Position numbers and translations under genes: made by a program
Part shown: one piece after another, positions 22,921 through 31,902 of the stretch
How positions within the stretch are numbered: the first letter of the stretch is position 1
How the letters are laid out: every line of letters starts with the position of its first letter
Notes under the pieces: model-generated
Told to the model about the DNA's origin: nothing
The model's database searches: none
Seen by the model: only the letters and a program-made list of their open reading frames with translations
Assembly: GCF_035607535.1 (NCBI RefSeq)
Contig: NZ_JAYDZX010000002.1
Span: 434,001 to 498,000, forward strand
Direction: 5' to 3'
DNA: 64,000 nt
Source: Salinimicrobium sp035607535
GTDB lineage: Bacteria; Bacteroidota; Bacteroidia; Flavobacteriales; Flavobacteriaceae

Positions 22921-23637
22921 ATGACAAAACTTAGTGTTAATATAAATAAGATCGCTACCCTGCGAAACAGTCGTGGAGGTGATGTTCCCAACGTGGTGCA
23001 GGTAGCGAAAGATGTGCAAAAATTCGGGGGAGAAGGTATTACTGTTCATCCCCGTCCCGATGAACGCCACATTCGCTATCAGGATGTGCTTGATCTTAAA
23101 TCGGTAGTTACGACCGAATTCAATATAGAAGGAAATCCAATTCAGAAATTTGTAGATCTGGTTCTCAAAGTAAAGCCCGAACAGGTAACCCTTGTTCCCG
23201 ATGCCGAAGATGCAATTACTTCTAATGCAGGATGGAATACCATAAAACATAAAGATTATCTAAGGGAGGTCATTTCTGAATTTAAGAGAAAAGGTATTCG
23301 CACCTCTATTTTTGTAGATCCAGACCCTGAAATGGTAAAGGGTGCTGCAAATACGGGTACAGATCGTATAGAATTGTATACCGAAGACTATGCAAGGCAA
23401 TATGAAAAGGGGAATAAGGCTGGTATTGAACCATACCGTAAATGCGCTGAAATAGCCAATGAGCATGGCCTTGGAATAAATGCCGGACATGATCTTTCGC
23501 TGAACAATATTGAGTACTTCAACAAAAATATTCCCGGCCTTCTGGAGGTTTCTATAGGTCATGCTCTCATTGCCGAGTCATTATATCAGGGACTTGAGTA
23601 TGTCATTAATCAATATCTAAGCTTACTTAGAAAATAA
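22921..23637 (+). CDS. pdxJ: Pyridoxine 5'-phosphate synthase
   Basis: 238 residues from the ATG at 22921 (MTKLSVNINKIATLRNSRGG). Typical PdxJ motifs: DVPNVVQVAKDVQKFGGEGI, TVHPRPDERHIRYQDV (His and Arg for phosphate binding), EQVTLVPD, FVDPDPEM, RIELYTEDYA, GINAGHDLSLNN and EVSIGHALIAESL. It condenses 1-deoxyxylulose 5-phosphate with 3-amino-2-oxopropyl phosphate in the last step of vitamin B6 synthesis. Cytoplasmic octamer in known members. Its stop codon overlaps the start of the next gene (TAATG). Confidence 0.95.
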   Translation: MTKLSVNINKIATLRNSRGGDVPNVVQVAKDVQKFGGEGITVHPRPDERHIRYQDVLDLKSVVTTEFNIEGNPIQKFVDLVLKVKPEQVTLVPDAEDAITSNAGWNTIKHKDYLREVISEFKRKGIRTSIFVDPDPEMVKGAANTGTDRIELYTEDYARQYEKGNKAGIEPYRKCAEIANEHGLGINAGHDLSLNNIEYFNKNIPGLLEVSIGHALIAESLYQGLEYVINQYLSLLRK

Positions 23638-24398
23638 TGCAGTTACATTCAACAATATTAGGAGAGGGGCAACCTGTTTTGATCCTTCACGGTTTTTTAG
23701 GAATGAGCGACAACTGGAAAACTCTGGGGAATGAATTTTCCGAAGCCGGTTTCCAGGTGCATCTTATAGATCAAAGAAATCACGGGCGTAGTCCTCACAG
23801 TGAGATTTTTAACTACACCGAACTGGCGAAGGATGTTAAGGAGTATGTTGAAACCCAAGGTCTCAAAAATGTCATTTTAATTGGTCATTCCATGGGTGGA
23901 AAGACTGCCATGACTGCGGCTTCCCTTTTTCCTCATCTTGTTGAAAAGCTCATCGTGGTAGATATTGCGCCAAAATACTATGCGCCACATCACCAGGAGA
24001 TCTTAAAAGGATTGGCGGCAGTTGATAATGCTACTTTGGATTCCCGGGGAGATGCAGATGAGGTGCTTGCGAAATTTGTTCCCGAGAAGGCGGTGAGAAT
24101 GTTCCTGCTAAAGAACCTTTTTTGGAAGGAAAAGAACAGATTGGGATTAAGGCTTAATCTAGCTGTTCTTTCAAAAGAAATAGAGGAGCTGGGGCAGGCC
24201 CTGCCGGGGCAATATACCTTCAGCAAACCTACCCTGTTTATAAAAGGTGAAAGGTCCAACTATATTTCACCGGAAGATCATGGGCTCATAGAAAAACATT
24301 TTCCAGATTCCAGAATTGTAACAATTCCGCGCGCCGGTCATTGGGTACATGCTGAAAACAAGAAGGGATTTTATGATGAGGTAATGAGATTTATCTGA
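23637..24398 (+). CDS. Alpha/beta-hydrolase, YbfF-like esterase
   Basis: 253 residues. Oxyanion-hole stretch HGFLGMSDNWKTL, then DQRNHGRSPHS, nucleophile elbow IGHSMGGKTAM (Ser at about residue 84), cap domain, and the catalytic His in RAGHWVHAE near the C-terminus. This is the arrangement of YbfF-type esterases, small cytoplasmic carboxylesterases with broad acyl substrates. Translation is coupled to pdxJ by the TAATG overlap. No physiological link to B6 synthesis is evident from the sequence. Normal length for the group. Confidence 0.9.
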   Translation: MQLHSTILGEGQPVLILHGFLGMSDNWKTLGNEFSEAGFQVHLIDQRNHGRSPHSEIFNYTELAKDVKEYVETQGLKNVILIGHSMGGKTAMTAASLFPHLVEKLIVVDIAPKYYAPHHQEILKGLAAVDNATLDSRGDADEVLAKFVPEKAVRMFLLKNLFWKEKNRLGLRLNLAVLSKEIEELGQALPGQYTFSKPTLFIKGERSNYISPEDHGLIEKHFPDSRIVTIPRAGHWVHAENKKGFYDEVMRFI

Positions 24399-24445
24399 TT
24401 TTTGAGGTAGAAATGTTATGCGCTCATAATAAATAAAGGTTTTTC

Positions 24446-24475
24446 TTGCCTAATATTCAATTTGTGCTATTTTTG
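24446..24475 (+). promoter_or_regulatory. Bacteroidota-type promoter of the FadL-like gene
   Basis: TTG at 24446-24448, a 19 bp spacer, then TATTTTTG at 24468-24475, fitting the TTTG-N19-TAnnTTTG pattern. It lies 36 bp upstream of the ATG at 24512. Confidence 0.6.
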
Positions 24476-24511
24476 AGCCATTGATCCTTAATTAAACCTA
24501 CAAATTCTATT

Positions 24512-25759
24512 ATGAGAAAAGTTTTATTGCTATTGGTATTTGCTCTTGCAGGTACCCTGACCTATGCTGGCGGTTATCGTGTGGCTGTACAGGGCCAACG
24601 CGCTCTGGCAATGGGGCACACGGGAGTTGCCGTGGTTAACAGTGCCGAATTGGGCTTTTTTAATCCCGCCGGTCTTGTTTATCTTGAAAATCAATTGACA
24701 ATATCTGCCGGAGTTAGTGCTGTTTTTTCTGAAGTCGCCTGGCAAAATGAATCAACCGGAGCTTCTGCCCGTACAGATAACCCTGCGGGAACTCCATTCT
24801 ACTTTAATGCTTCCTACAAATTAAAAGATTGGTTGTCTCTGGGGCTTAGTGTTTACACTCCCTATGGCAGTACCGTAGAGTGGGAAGACGATTGGGCCGG
24901 ATCTCACCTTGTGAACAATATTAAACTACAGGCAATATACGTGCAACCGTTAGTTTCTGTAAAAGTAACAGATTACCTGAGCTTTGGAGGAGGTCCAATC
25001 TTCGTGACAGGATCTGTTAATTTCAACCGGAATTTAAGTCGTACCCTTACCGATATCGATGGGAACAGGTCTGAAGTGACTATTGATGCATCGGGGGTAA
25101 ACGAATGGGGTTGGTCTGCCAGTGCACTCTTTACTGCAAGCGAAGACCTAAGGATCGGGGTGAACTACCGTTCCGAGATCATCATGAACGCTGAAGGTGG
25201 AGAAGCCGATTTTGAGAATATTCCAAATACGCCTCTTGCTCCCTTTAGTGATACTACTTTTGATGCGGAATTGCCTTTACCTGCAGAGCTTACTGTTGGA
25301 CTTTCATACCAGTTGAACGACAAATGGTTACTTGCATTCGACTTCAACAGAACTTTCTGGGATGTTTATGAGTCTCTGGATATAAAATTTGCTAATGGTA
25401 GGGTAGCGAATAATCCACGCGCTTATGAAGATGCCAATACCTGGAGATTTGGCGCGCAGTATGATGCTACAGATAAACTTACTCTTCGTGCAGGATACTA
25501 TCTTGACGAATCACCGGTACAACCCGGATATTTTGCACCCGAAACTCCCCGTAATGATTCCATGGGTTTCACAGCGGGTCTTTCTCTTGATGTGACCTCA
25601 AGACTTGCCATTGATGCTTCTTTTGCCTACATAAGGTTTGATGAGGTTGATGCTTCTTATGACTACTATGTCGACGAGAATATGCAGACAGTTCCTTTTG
25701 GAGGAACCTATAAGTCTGTAGCTTTTATTCCTGGCTTGGGTGTGACATATAAACTATAA
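24512..25759 (+). CDS. FadL/OmpP1-family outer-membrane transporter
   Basis: 415 residues. Signal peptide ending near TLTYA, followed by the FadL/TodX N-terminal hatch region (GGYRVAVQGQRALAMGHTGVA, SAELGFFNPAGLVYL). The NPAG motif is characteristic. Then a 14-stranded barrel (WLSLGLSVYTPYGSTVEW, LRIGVNYRSEIIMNAEGG, WLLAFDFNRTFWDVYESL). FadL proteins pass long-chain fatty acids and other hydrophobic compounds through the outer membrane. The next gene, a lipoprotein SGNH hydrolase, is 17 bp downstream, so uptake of lipids or esters coupled to hydrolysis is likely. Substrate unknown. Confidence 0.9.
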   Translation: MRKVLLLLVFALAGTLTYAGGYRVAVQGQRALAMGHTGVAVVNSAELGFFNPAGLVYLENQLTISAGVSAVFSEVAWQNESTGASARTDNPAGTPFYFNASYKLKDWLSLGLSVYTPYGSTVEWEDDWAGSHLVNNIKLQAIYVQPLVSVKVTDYLSFGGGPIFVTGSVNFNRNLSRTLTDIDGNRSEVTIDASGVNEWGWSASALFTASEDLRIGVNYRSEIIMNAEGGEADFENIPNTPLAPFSDTTFDAELPLPAELTVGLSYQLNDKWLLAFDFNRTFWDVYESLDIKFANGRVANNPRAYEDANTWRFGAQYDATDKLTLRAGYYLDESPVQPGYFAPETPRNDSMGFTAGLSLDVTSRLAIDASFAYIRFDEVDASYDYYVDENMQTVPFGGTYKSVAFIPGLGVTYKL

Positions 25760-25776
25760 TTAAAGAAAAATTGAAT

Positions 25777-27384
25777 ATGAAAAACTATATAAAATACATC
25801 GGAATTCTGGCCCTGGGGATGGTCGCCTGTGAGCCCGAATTCGAAAACCCGGTCGATGAAAATGATGCTTACTCTAACGGGGAAGCTGATTTCTCCAACT
25901 ATGTGGCGCTTGGAAATTCGCTAACAGCCGGTTATGCAGATAATGCTCTCTATATTACAGGTCAGCAAAATTCTTATCCCAACATTCTGGCACAACAGTT
26001 TTCTAAAGTTCAGGAGACGCAGGAGTTTGATCAGCCGCTTATGGCCGACAATGCAGGTGGATTGTTGCTAAACGGCACTCCTATTGCGGGAACCCGCCTG
26101 GTTCTTGGTATTGATGCAGAGGGAAATCCTTCTCCAAGAAATTACACCGGTCAGGCACCTTCTACAGAAGTGACAGAGCTTTTAAGTGGACCATTCAGTA
26201 ATATGGGTGTTCCCGGAGCCAAGGTTTATCATCTTGTTGCTCCCGGATATGGGAATGTGGCCGGAGTAGCAGCGGGAGCTGCCAATCCTTACTTTGCGCG
26301 TTTTGCTTCCGAGCCTGGTACTACTGTACTTGCCGATGCAGCTGCTCAGAACCCTACCTTTTTTACTTTGTGGATCGGGAACAATGATGTTCTTGGATTC
26401 GCGACTTCAGGTGGAGCAGGGGTAGACCAGACAGGAAATTTCGACCCTTCGCAATATGGATCAAATGACATCACAGATCCGCAGGTTTTTGCTCAGGCTT
26501 ATTCGACCATCGTAACTTCAATGATTGAGGCCGGTGCCGAAGAAGGGGTGCTTCTAAACATTCCCGATGTTACCAATGTGCCTTACTTTACAACTGTGCC
26601 ATTTGCACCGCTTAGCCCTGCAAATCCAAGTTTCGGGCCAATGATCCCGACTCTGAATGCGACTTTTGCGCAGCTTAACCCGGCGTTAACTGCTCTACGA
26701 GGTGTTTCTGAAGAGACTCCCGGAGAATCGGTGTATTCAATTGAATTTAGTGCAAGTGCGGCAAGCCCCGTAATTGTTCACGATGAATCTCTTCCCGATA
26801 TTTCTGCACAACTAACAGAAGTGTTGATACAGAGCGGAATGGATCCCGGGCAGGCTACTATTTATGGAATGCAGTATGGTCAAGTAAGGCAAGCCACTGC
26901 CGAAGATCTTCTTGTGCTTACAAGCTCCGGAGTGATTGGACAGGTTAACACTACGCGTGTACAGGAGTTGATGGCCATGGGTCTAACTCAGGAGCAGGCA
27001 GGTCAATTGGCTGTTAATGGTGTTACTTACCCTATGCAGGATAGATATGTATTGGTGCCTTCAGAGATCGCCAGTATCAATGGAGCGCGTACAGCTTACA
27101 ATCAGGTAATCGCTCAAGTTGCCAACGCTAACGGTCTTGGTCTTGTAGACGCTGCTGCTCTACTTCAGGAAACTGCAACAACGGGGATTCCTTTTGATGG
27201 TGGAGTCTTGACTTCAACTTTTGCTACCGGTGGTGCATTCTCATTAGACGGAGTACACTTAACACCACGAGGATATGCACTTGTGGCCAATAAGATTATC
27301 GACGAGATCAATGAAACCTATAATGCTACAGTTCCAAAGGTAAATATTGGAAACTACGGTACGATTACTCCGAGTAACGACTAA
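25777..27384 (+). CDS. SGNH/GDSL-family hydrolase lipoprotein
   Basis: 535 residues from the ATG at 25777. Lipoprotein signal with lipobox GMVACEPE. Block I reads YVALGNSLTAGYAD, with Asn in place of the Asp of GDSL but the catalytic Ser kept. Block III is LWIGNNDVLGF (Gly-x-Asn-Asp), and block V is SLDGVHLTPRGYALVAN, supplying Asp and His. The family core is around 200 residues; here about 300 residues of insert separate blocks III and V. It should act as an esterase or lipase at the cell surface or in the periplasm. It forms an operon with the FadL-like gene upstream and is closed by a terminator. Confidence 0.87.
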   Translation: MKNYIKYIGILALGMVACEPEFENPVDENDAYSNGEADFSNYVALGNSLTAGYADNALYITGQQNSYPNILAQQFSKVQETQEFDQPLMADNAGGLLLNGTPIAGTRLVLGIDAEGNPSPRNYTGQAPSTEVTELLSGPFSNMGVPGAKVYHLVAPGYGNVAGVAAGAANPYFARFASEPGTTVLADAAAQNPTFFTLWIGNNDVLGFATSGGAGVDQTGNFDPSQYGSNDITDPQVFAQAYSTIVTSMIEAGAEEGVLLNIPDVTNVPYFTTVPFAPLSPANPSFGPMIPTLNATFAQLNPALTALRGVSEETPGESVYSIEFSASAASPVIVHDESLPDISAQLTEVLIQSGMDPGQATIYGMQYGQVRQATAEDLLVLTSSGVIGQVNTTRVQELMAMGLTQEQAGQLAVNGVTYPMQDRYVLVPSEIASINGARTAYNQVIAQVANANGLGLVDAAALLQETATTGIPFDGGVLTSTFATGGAFSLDGVHLTPRGYALVANKIIDEINETYNATVPKVNIGNYGTITPSND

Positions 27385-27403
27385 GAGTTTTAATAAGAAT
27401 TAC

Positions 27404-27433
27404 AAAAACGCCGGGCCTGTCCCGGCGTTTTTC
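27404..27433 (+). terminator. Rho-independent terminator
   Basis: AACGCCGGG, loop CCTGT, CCCGGCGTT and a short T run. It lies 20-50 bp after the SGNH hydrolase stop. Confidence 0.9.
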
Positions 27434-27468
27434 ATTTTATAAACTATCTTAGTGTTAAAATACACACT

Positions 27469-27810
27469 ATGACTTTTCTGTTAAGAATTCTCCTCACCGC
27501 CGTTGTGGTGGTTTTTTTGGCTAATTTTCTTCCGGGAGTAACAGTTACAGGTTACTGGACGGCCATCGTGGTAGCTTTAGTGCTGGCTCTTCTCAATCTC
27601 ATCATCAAACCAATTTTGGTCTTGTTGACCTTGCCCGTGACTATTCTCACTTTAGGTCTTTTTCTCATTGTGATCAATGCTATAATCATTCTGCTGGTAG
27701 ATGCCTTTGTAGGCGGTTTTGAAGTAAGTGGCTTCTGGATTGCAGTGCTCTTTAGTTTACTTTTATCCATTTTCCAATCTTTGCTATATTCTCTTGCCGA
27801 AAGAAAATAA
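27469..27810 (+). CDS. Phage holin family IV (DUF360-like) membrane protein
   Basis: 113 residues with four membrane segments: ILLTAVVVVFLANFLPGV, WTAIVVALVLALLNLIIKPI, LTLGLFLIVINAIIILLVDA and FWIAVLFSLLLSIFQSLLY. NLIIKPILVLLTLPVTILTLG is the family signature. Despite the name, chromosomal members are ordinary small inner-membrane proteins of unknown role, and no phage genes are nearby. Stands alone between two strong terminator/promoter regions. Confidence 0.88.
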   Translation: MTFLLRILLTAVVVVFLANFLPGVTVTGYWTAIVVALVLALLNLIIKPILVLLTLPVTILTLGLFLIVINAIIILLVDAFVGGFEVSGFWIAVLFSLLLSIFQSLLYSLAERK

Positions 27811-27837
27811 GGTTGCTGAATTTCAGGTTTTTGAAAC

Positions 27838-27868
27838 TTTGCTCGCTCTCAAAAAAGTTGTACTTTTG
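27838..27868 (+). promoter_or_regulatory. Bacteroidota-type promoter of tig
   Basis: TTTG at 27838-27841, 19 bp spacer, TACTTTTG at 27861-27868. It lies 26 bp before the tig ATG. Full match to the TTTG-N19-TAnnTTTG pattern. Confidence 0.7.
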
Positions 27869-27894
27869 CAGACCAATTTTTATAAGCGCTTATA

Positions 27895-29208
27895 ATGAAT
27901 ATAACGAGAGAGAACATTGACGATCTTAATGCCGTACTTAAGGTAGATATAGCAAAAGAAGACTACAGCGGTAAAGTAGAAAAGGTCCTTAAAGATTACC
28001 GTAAAAATGCAAATATCCCTGGCTTCCGTAAAGGACATGTGCCAATGGGAATGGTGAAGAAACAATACGGAAAAGCTGTTTTGGTCGATGAGGTGAACAA
28101 GCTGCTTCAGGATGCATTGAATAAATATCTTACCGAGGAAAAACTGGATGTTCTTGGAAATCCGCTACCAAAAGAGCAGGAGAATTTTGATTGGAATGCA
28201 GAGAACTACACTTTCGAATTTGAACTTGGACTTTCTCCGCAGTTTGAGGTTAGCCTTGAAAACAAAGAACCTATCACGCACTACAAGATCGTTGCCGGTG
28301 AGGAAATGATCGATAACCAAATAAAGACCGTTCAGAAGCAATATGGAAAATTAATTTCCAAAGAAGCTGCCGAAGAAGGGGATCAACTTTCGGGTACATT
28401 TAAGAATGAAGCTGAAGGCATAGATTCAAAGACGACATTACCTCTTGAAAAGGTGAAGAATAAGGAGCCTTTCCTTGGTACCAAGGCAGGAGATGTGGTT
28501 AAGGTGAATACGAAAGACCTGTTTGAGGATGATCACCAATTGATGGACTTTCTAAAGGTGGAGCATGATAAGGCGCACGGTCTTGAGGTGGAAGTGGAAT
28601 TTCATGTAGAGGAAGTAAATACTCAGGAACTGGCAGATCTTGACCAGGAATTATTTGATAAGCTCTTCGGAAAAGGGGAAGTTACTTCTGTGACCGAACT
28701 TAAAGAGAAGATCAAAGAAGATGCTGCCAAACAATTTGAGCAACAGAGTGACCAGCAACTGCTGAACGATGTAACTGAAATGTTGATCGAGAACACCTCT
28801 TTTGACCTTCCAAAGGAATTTCTTCAGAAGTGGATACAGACTGCAGGAGAAAAAGAACTTACTCCTGAAGAAGCACAGGAAGAATACGAAAAGAGCGAAA
28901 AAGGTTTAAGATTTCAGCTAATTGAAGGAAAGCTTATCGCAGAGCATAACCTGCAGGTGCAGTTTGAAGATCTAAAAGCTTTTGCTAAGGAGAGGATCAA
29001 AGAACAAATGGCTCAATTTGGACAGATGAATCCTGAAGAAAAAGAGCTTGATGATATCGCTGCACGTATCCTTTCACGCCAGGATGAAGTGAAGCGTCTT
29101 TCTGAACAATTGATGAATCAAAAGCTTCTTGAACTTTACAAGGAAAAAGTGAACCTTGAGGAGAAAGAAGTAACATATGAAGAATTTGTTAAAGAAGTTT
29201 ATCAATAG
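27895..29208 (+). CDS. tig: Trigger factor
   Basis: 437 residues. The N-terminal ribosome-binding domain includes the loop IPGFRKGHVPMG (GFRxGxxP) that docks at the exit tunnel. The middle domain has a weakly conserved FKBP-type PPIase region (residues about 150-240), and the C-terminal half is the long helical chaperone body with many Glu and Lys. It binds nascent chains co-translationally in the cytoplasm. Transcribed from the promoter at 27838; followed by its own terminator, then clpP and clpX, the common order tig-clpP-clpX. Confidence 0.93.
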   Translation: MNITRENIDDLNAVLKVDIAKEDYSGKVEKVLKDYRKNANIPGFRKGHVPMGMVKKQYGKAVLVDEVNKLLQDALNKYLTEEKLDVLGNPLPKEQENFDWNAENYTFEFELGLSPQFEVSLENKEPITHYKIVAGEEMIDNQIKTVQKQYGKLISKEAAEEGDQLSGTFKNEAEGIDSKTTLPLEKVKNKEPFLGTKAGDVVKVNTKDLFEDDHQLMDFLKVEHDKAHGLEVEVEFHVEEVNTQELADLDQELFDKLFGKGEVTSVTELKEKIKEDAAKQFEQQSDQQLLNDVTEMLIENTSFDLPKEFLQKWIQTAGEKELTPEEAQEEYEKSEKGLRFQLIEGKLIAEHNLQVQFEDLKAFAKERIKEQMAQFGQMNPEEKELDDIAARILSRQDEVKRLSEQLMNQKLLELYKEKVNLEEKEVTYEEFVKEVYQ

Positions 29209-29238
29209 AACTTTTGTTAATTAATACTTATATCTTTA

Positions 29239-29274
29239 AGGGCGTTAGACCAAATACGGGATAACGCCTTTTTT
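29239..29274 (+). terminator. Rho-independent terminator after tig
   Basis: GGCGTTA (29241-29247) pairs with TAACGCC (29262-29268), followed by six T. Confidence 0.8.
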
Positions 29275-29334
29275 GGCAAATAATCTTTGGGGCGATCTAT
29301 CTCCCCATTTTAATGCAAAACCGACACTATTTCA

Positions 29335-30009
29335 ATGGATTACGCAAAAGAATTTGAAAAATATGCAACCCGTCACCACGGGATCAATAGTAACTATTAC
29401 GACAAGATCATTAGCAGTATGTACCCTCAGGGTATGACGCCGAACATCATAGAAGAGCGGCAGATGAACATCGCTATTTTTGATGTTTTTTCCCGCTTAA
29501 TGATGGATCGTATTATCTTTTTGGGCACCGGGATAAGCGACCAGGTGGCCAACATTATCCAGGCACAGTTGTTGTTTTTGGAGAGTACAGATTCGTCTAA
29601 AGACATCCAGATATATATTAATTCTCCCGGGGGAAGTGTATATGCCGGTTTAGGTATTTATGATACCATGCAGTTCATAAAGCCCGATGTGGCTACGATT
29701 TGTACAGGAATGGCAGCTTCTATGGGGGCAGTTCTTCTTTGTGCAGGTGAAAAGGGTAAGAGAAGCGGTTTACCCCACTCGCGTGTGATGATCCACCAGC
29801 CGTTAGGTGGTGCACAGGGACAGGCAAGTGATATCGAGATCACGGCCCGTGAGATCCTAATCCTTAAAAAGGAACTGTATGAGATCATAGCCAAACACAC
29901 CGGTCAAACCTATGAGAAGATACACGAAGATAGTGACCGTGACTACTGGATGAAAGCTGATAAGGCTTTGGATTATGGCATGATTGATGAAATTTTAACT
30001 AGGGAATAA
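29335..30009 (+). CDS. clpP: ATP-dependent Clp protease proteolytic subunit
   Basis: 224 residues. Catalytic Ser in CTGMAASMGAVLLCAG, His in RVMIHQPLGG, and the Asp follows in the C-terminal part (HEDSDRDYWMKADKALDYG). N-terminal residues before MNIAIFDVFSRLMMDR are a short processed extension. ClpP forms a 14-subunit chamber fed by ClpX or ClpA/C in the cytoplasm. clpX begins 55 bp downstream, with no terminator between, so the two are co-transcribed. Confidence 0.96.
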   Translation: MDYAKEFEKYATRHHGINSNYYDKIISSMYPQGMTPNIIEERQMNIAIFDVFSRLMMDRIIFLGTGISDQVANIIQAQLLFLESTDSSKDIQIYINSPGGSVYAGLGIYDTMQFIKPDVATICTGMAASMGAVLLCAGEKGKRSGLPHSRVMIHQPLGGAQGQASDIEITAREILILKKELYEIIAKHTGQTYEKIHEDSDRDYWMKADKALDYGMIDEILTRE

Positions 30010-30063
30010 TCTCCCTTTTTTGAAGAATGTAGGGAAGCCGTTTTCGGCGACAAGAAAAGATTT

Positions 30064-31296
30064 ATGGCAAAAGAAGAACTAGAATGTTCCTTCTGTGGAA
30101 GGAAAAAACCAGAGACCAACCTGCTTATAGCCGGACTGGACGCACATATTTGCGACCGCTGTATTGAGCAGGCTCATGGTATTGTAATAGAAGAATCGCG
30201 ACAGGATAGTACCGGAGAACTTTCATCTGAACTTAAGCTGAGAAAACCTCAGGCCATTAAGGCATTTCTGGACCAGTATGTAATTGGCCAGGAGCATACC
30301 AAGAAGGTGCTTTCAGTTGCTGTTTACAACCATTATAAAAGGTTGCTGCAGCCAACCAGTCATGACGATATTGAGATCCAGAAGAGTAATATCATAATGG
30401 TAGGGGAGACCGGTACAGGTAAGACGCTTATGGCTAAAACAATTGCCAAAATGCTCAACGTGCCACTGGCTATAGTTGATGCGACTGTTTTGACCGAAGC
30501 CGGTTATGTTGGGGAAGATGTGGAAAGCATACTTACCCGGCTCTTACAGGCAGCCGATTATAATCTTGAAAAAGCTCAGCACGGGATCGTATTTATCGAT
30601 GAGATCGATAAGATCGCCCGTAAGAGTGATAATCCTTCTATTACCCGTGATGTGTCTGGAGAAGGAGTGCAACAGGCATTACTTAAACTACTGGAAGGCA
30701 CTACCGTTAACGTTCCGCCAAAAGGAGGGCGTAAACACCCCGATCAAAAATTTATAGAAGTGGATACCGAGAACATCCTTTTCGTAACGGGAGGGGCTTT
30801 TGACGGGATCGAAAGGAACATTAGCAAACGTCTCAATATGCAGGCCGTTGGTTTTAGCGCTTCAAAAAGTGATGATGCGATAGAAAGAGAAAACCTGTTG
30901 AAATATATCATTCCAAAAGATCTAAAGGATTTTGGACTTATCCCTGAAATCATTGGACGTCTACCTGTGCTTACGCATATGAATCCGCTGGATAGAAAGA
31001 CTTTAAGATCTATTTTGACAGAACCTAAAAATGCCATTATTAAACAGTATCAAAAGCTGTTTGAAATGGATGATATCGAGTTCACCATTACCGACGAGGC
31101 ACTGGATTTCATTGTAGAAAAGGCTATTGAGTATAAACTTGGTGCCCGTGGATTGAGATCTTTATGTGAAGCTATACTTACAGATGCAATGTTTGAAATG
31201 CCTGAAGGTACTTCAACTTCACTGGTGGTGGATAAAGATTATGCGGAGCAGAAACTGGATAAATCCGGTATAAAACGACTCAAGGCAGTTTCTTAA
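30064..31296 (+). CDS. clpX: ClpX unfoldase, ATP-binding subunit of ClpXP
   Basis: 410 residues. N-terminal C4 zinc finger: CSFCGRKKPE and HICDRCIEQ. AAA+ motor: Walker A GETGTGKT, pore-loop GYVGEDVES, Walker B IVFIDEIDKIAR, sensor and Arg-finger region GARGLRSLCE. The ClpP-docking loop is in the IGF-like position (AVGFSASKS region). It recognises tagged substrates, unfolds them and delivers them to ClpP encoded just upstream. Closed by a terminator. Confidence 0.96.
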   Translation: MAKEELECSFCGRKKPETNLLIAGLDAHICDRCIEQAHGIVIEESRQDSTGELSSELKLRKPQAIKAFLDQYVIGQEHTKKVLSVAVYNHYKRLLQPTSHDDIEIQKSNIIMVGETGTGKTLMAKTIAKMLNVPLAIVDATVLTEAGYVGEDVESILTRLLQAADYNLEKAQHGIVFIDEIDKIARKSDNPSITRDVSGEGVQQALLKLLEGTTVNVPPKGGRKHPDQKFIEVDTENILFVTGGAFDGIERNISKRLNMQAVGFSASKSDDAIERENLLKYIIPKDLKDFGLIPEIIGRLPVLTHMNPLDRKTLRSILTEPKNAIIKQYQKLFEMDDIEFTITDEALDFIVEKAIEYKLGARGLRSLCEAILTDAMFEMPEGTSTSLVVDKDYAEQKLDKSGIKRLKAVS

Positions 31297-31328
31297 GAAA
31301 AGGGAACAGTTTTAAAAATAATTACCTA

Positions 31329-31357
31329 AGCCATTCTTGACGGAATGGCTTTTTTTA
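31329..31357 (+). terminator. Rho-independent terminator after clpX
   Basis: AGCCATTC and GGAATGGCT stem around TTGAC-type loop, followed by seven T. Confidence 0.88.
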
Positions 31358-31460
31358 TTGAGGATTTTCCTGTAAAAGTTCTTTTTTGAAAATTTTAATA
31401 GAACAATTCATATATTGATGTAAATTAGAATTAATGTAAAGTTTTGTAAATCAGTGTAAA

Positions 31461-31901
31461 ATGGAAAAATTAAATCCCTACTTAACTTTTCCCGGCAATT
31501 GCGAAGAAGCCTTCAACTTCTACAAATCAATATTTGGAGGTGAATTTTCCTTTATTGGAAGATTTCGCGACATCCCTTCAGAAGAAGGCCTGTCTATTCC
31601 CGAAGAAAGGATGAATAAGATCATGCATATTGCCCTGCCCCTGGGAGAAAAGTGTCTGCTTATGGGCAGTGATTGTGATGACGGCTGGTGCCCCGAGGTG
31701 GTGGTGGGAAACAACGTATCTCTGTCGATCAATACCGAGAGCAAGGAACAGGCCGATAAGCTGTTTGAAGGTCTATGTAATGAAGGTAAGATCACCATGC
31801 AAATAGGTGATGTCTTCTGGGGCAGCTACTACGGAATGTGCACCGATAAATATGGTGTGACCTGGATCATCAATTATGCTAAACCTGAAGGGAATACATG
31901 A
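31461..31901 (+). CDS. VOC-superfamily (PhnB/glyoxalase-like) protein
   Basis: 146 residues. Starts with the PhnB-type pattern LNPYLTFPGNCEEAFNFYKSIFGGEF and ends DVFWGSYYGMCTDKYGVTWIINYAKP, both typical of the 3-demethylubiquinone/PhnB-like VOC group. The paired beta-alpha-beta-beta-beta modules form a metal or substrate cup, but the catalytic reaction cannot be predicted. It has unusual Cys residues (CLLMGSDCDDGWCPE). The next gene, an SRPBCC protein, starts one base after its stop; this pair is common in bacteria and suggests shared transcription. Confidence 0.85.
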   Translation: MEKLNPYLTFPGNCEEAFNFYKSIFGGEFSFIGRFRDIPSEEGLSIPEERMNKIMHIALPLGEKCLLMGSDCDDGWCPEVVVGNNVSLSINTESKEQADKLFEGLCNEGKITMQIGDVFWGSYYGMCTDKYGVTWIINYAKPEGNT

Positions 31902-31902
31902 T

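Noticed and set aside
27469..27810. Prophage, suggested by the holin-family name
   Set aside because: No other phage gene is nearby; the family is widespread on chromosomes as a small membrane protein.
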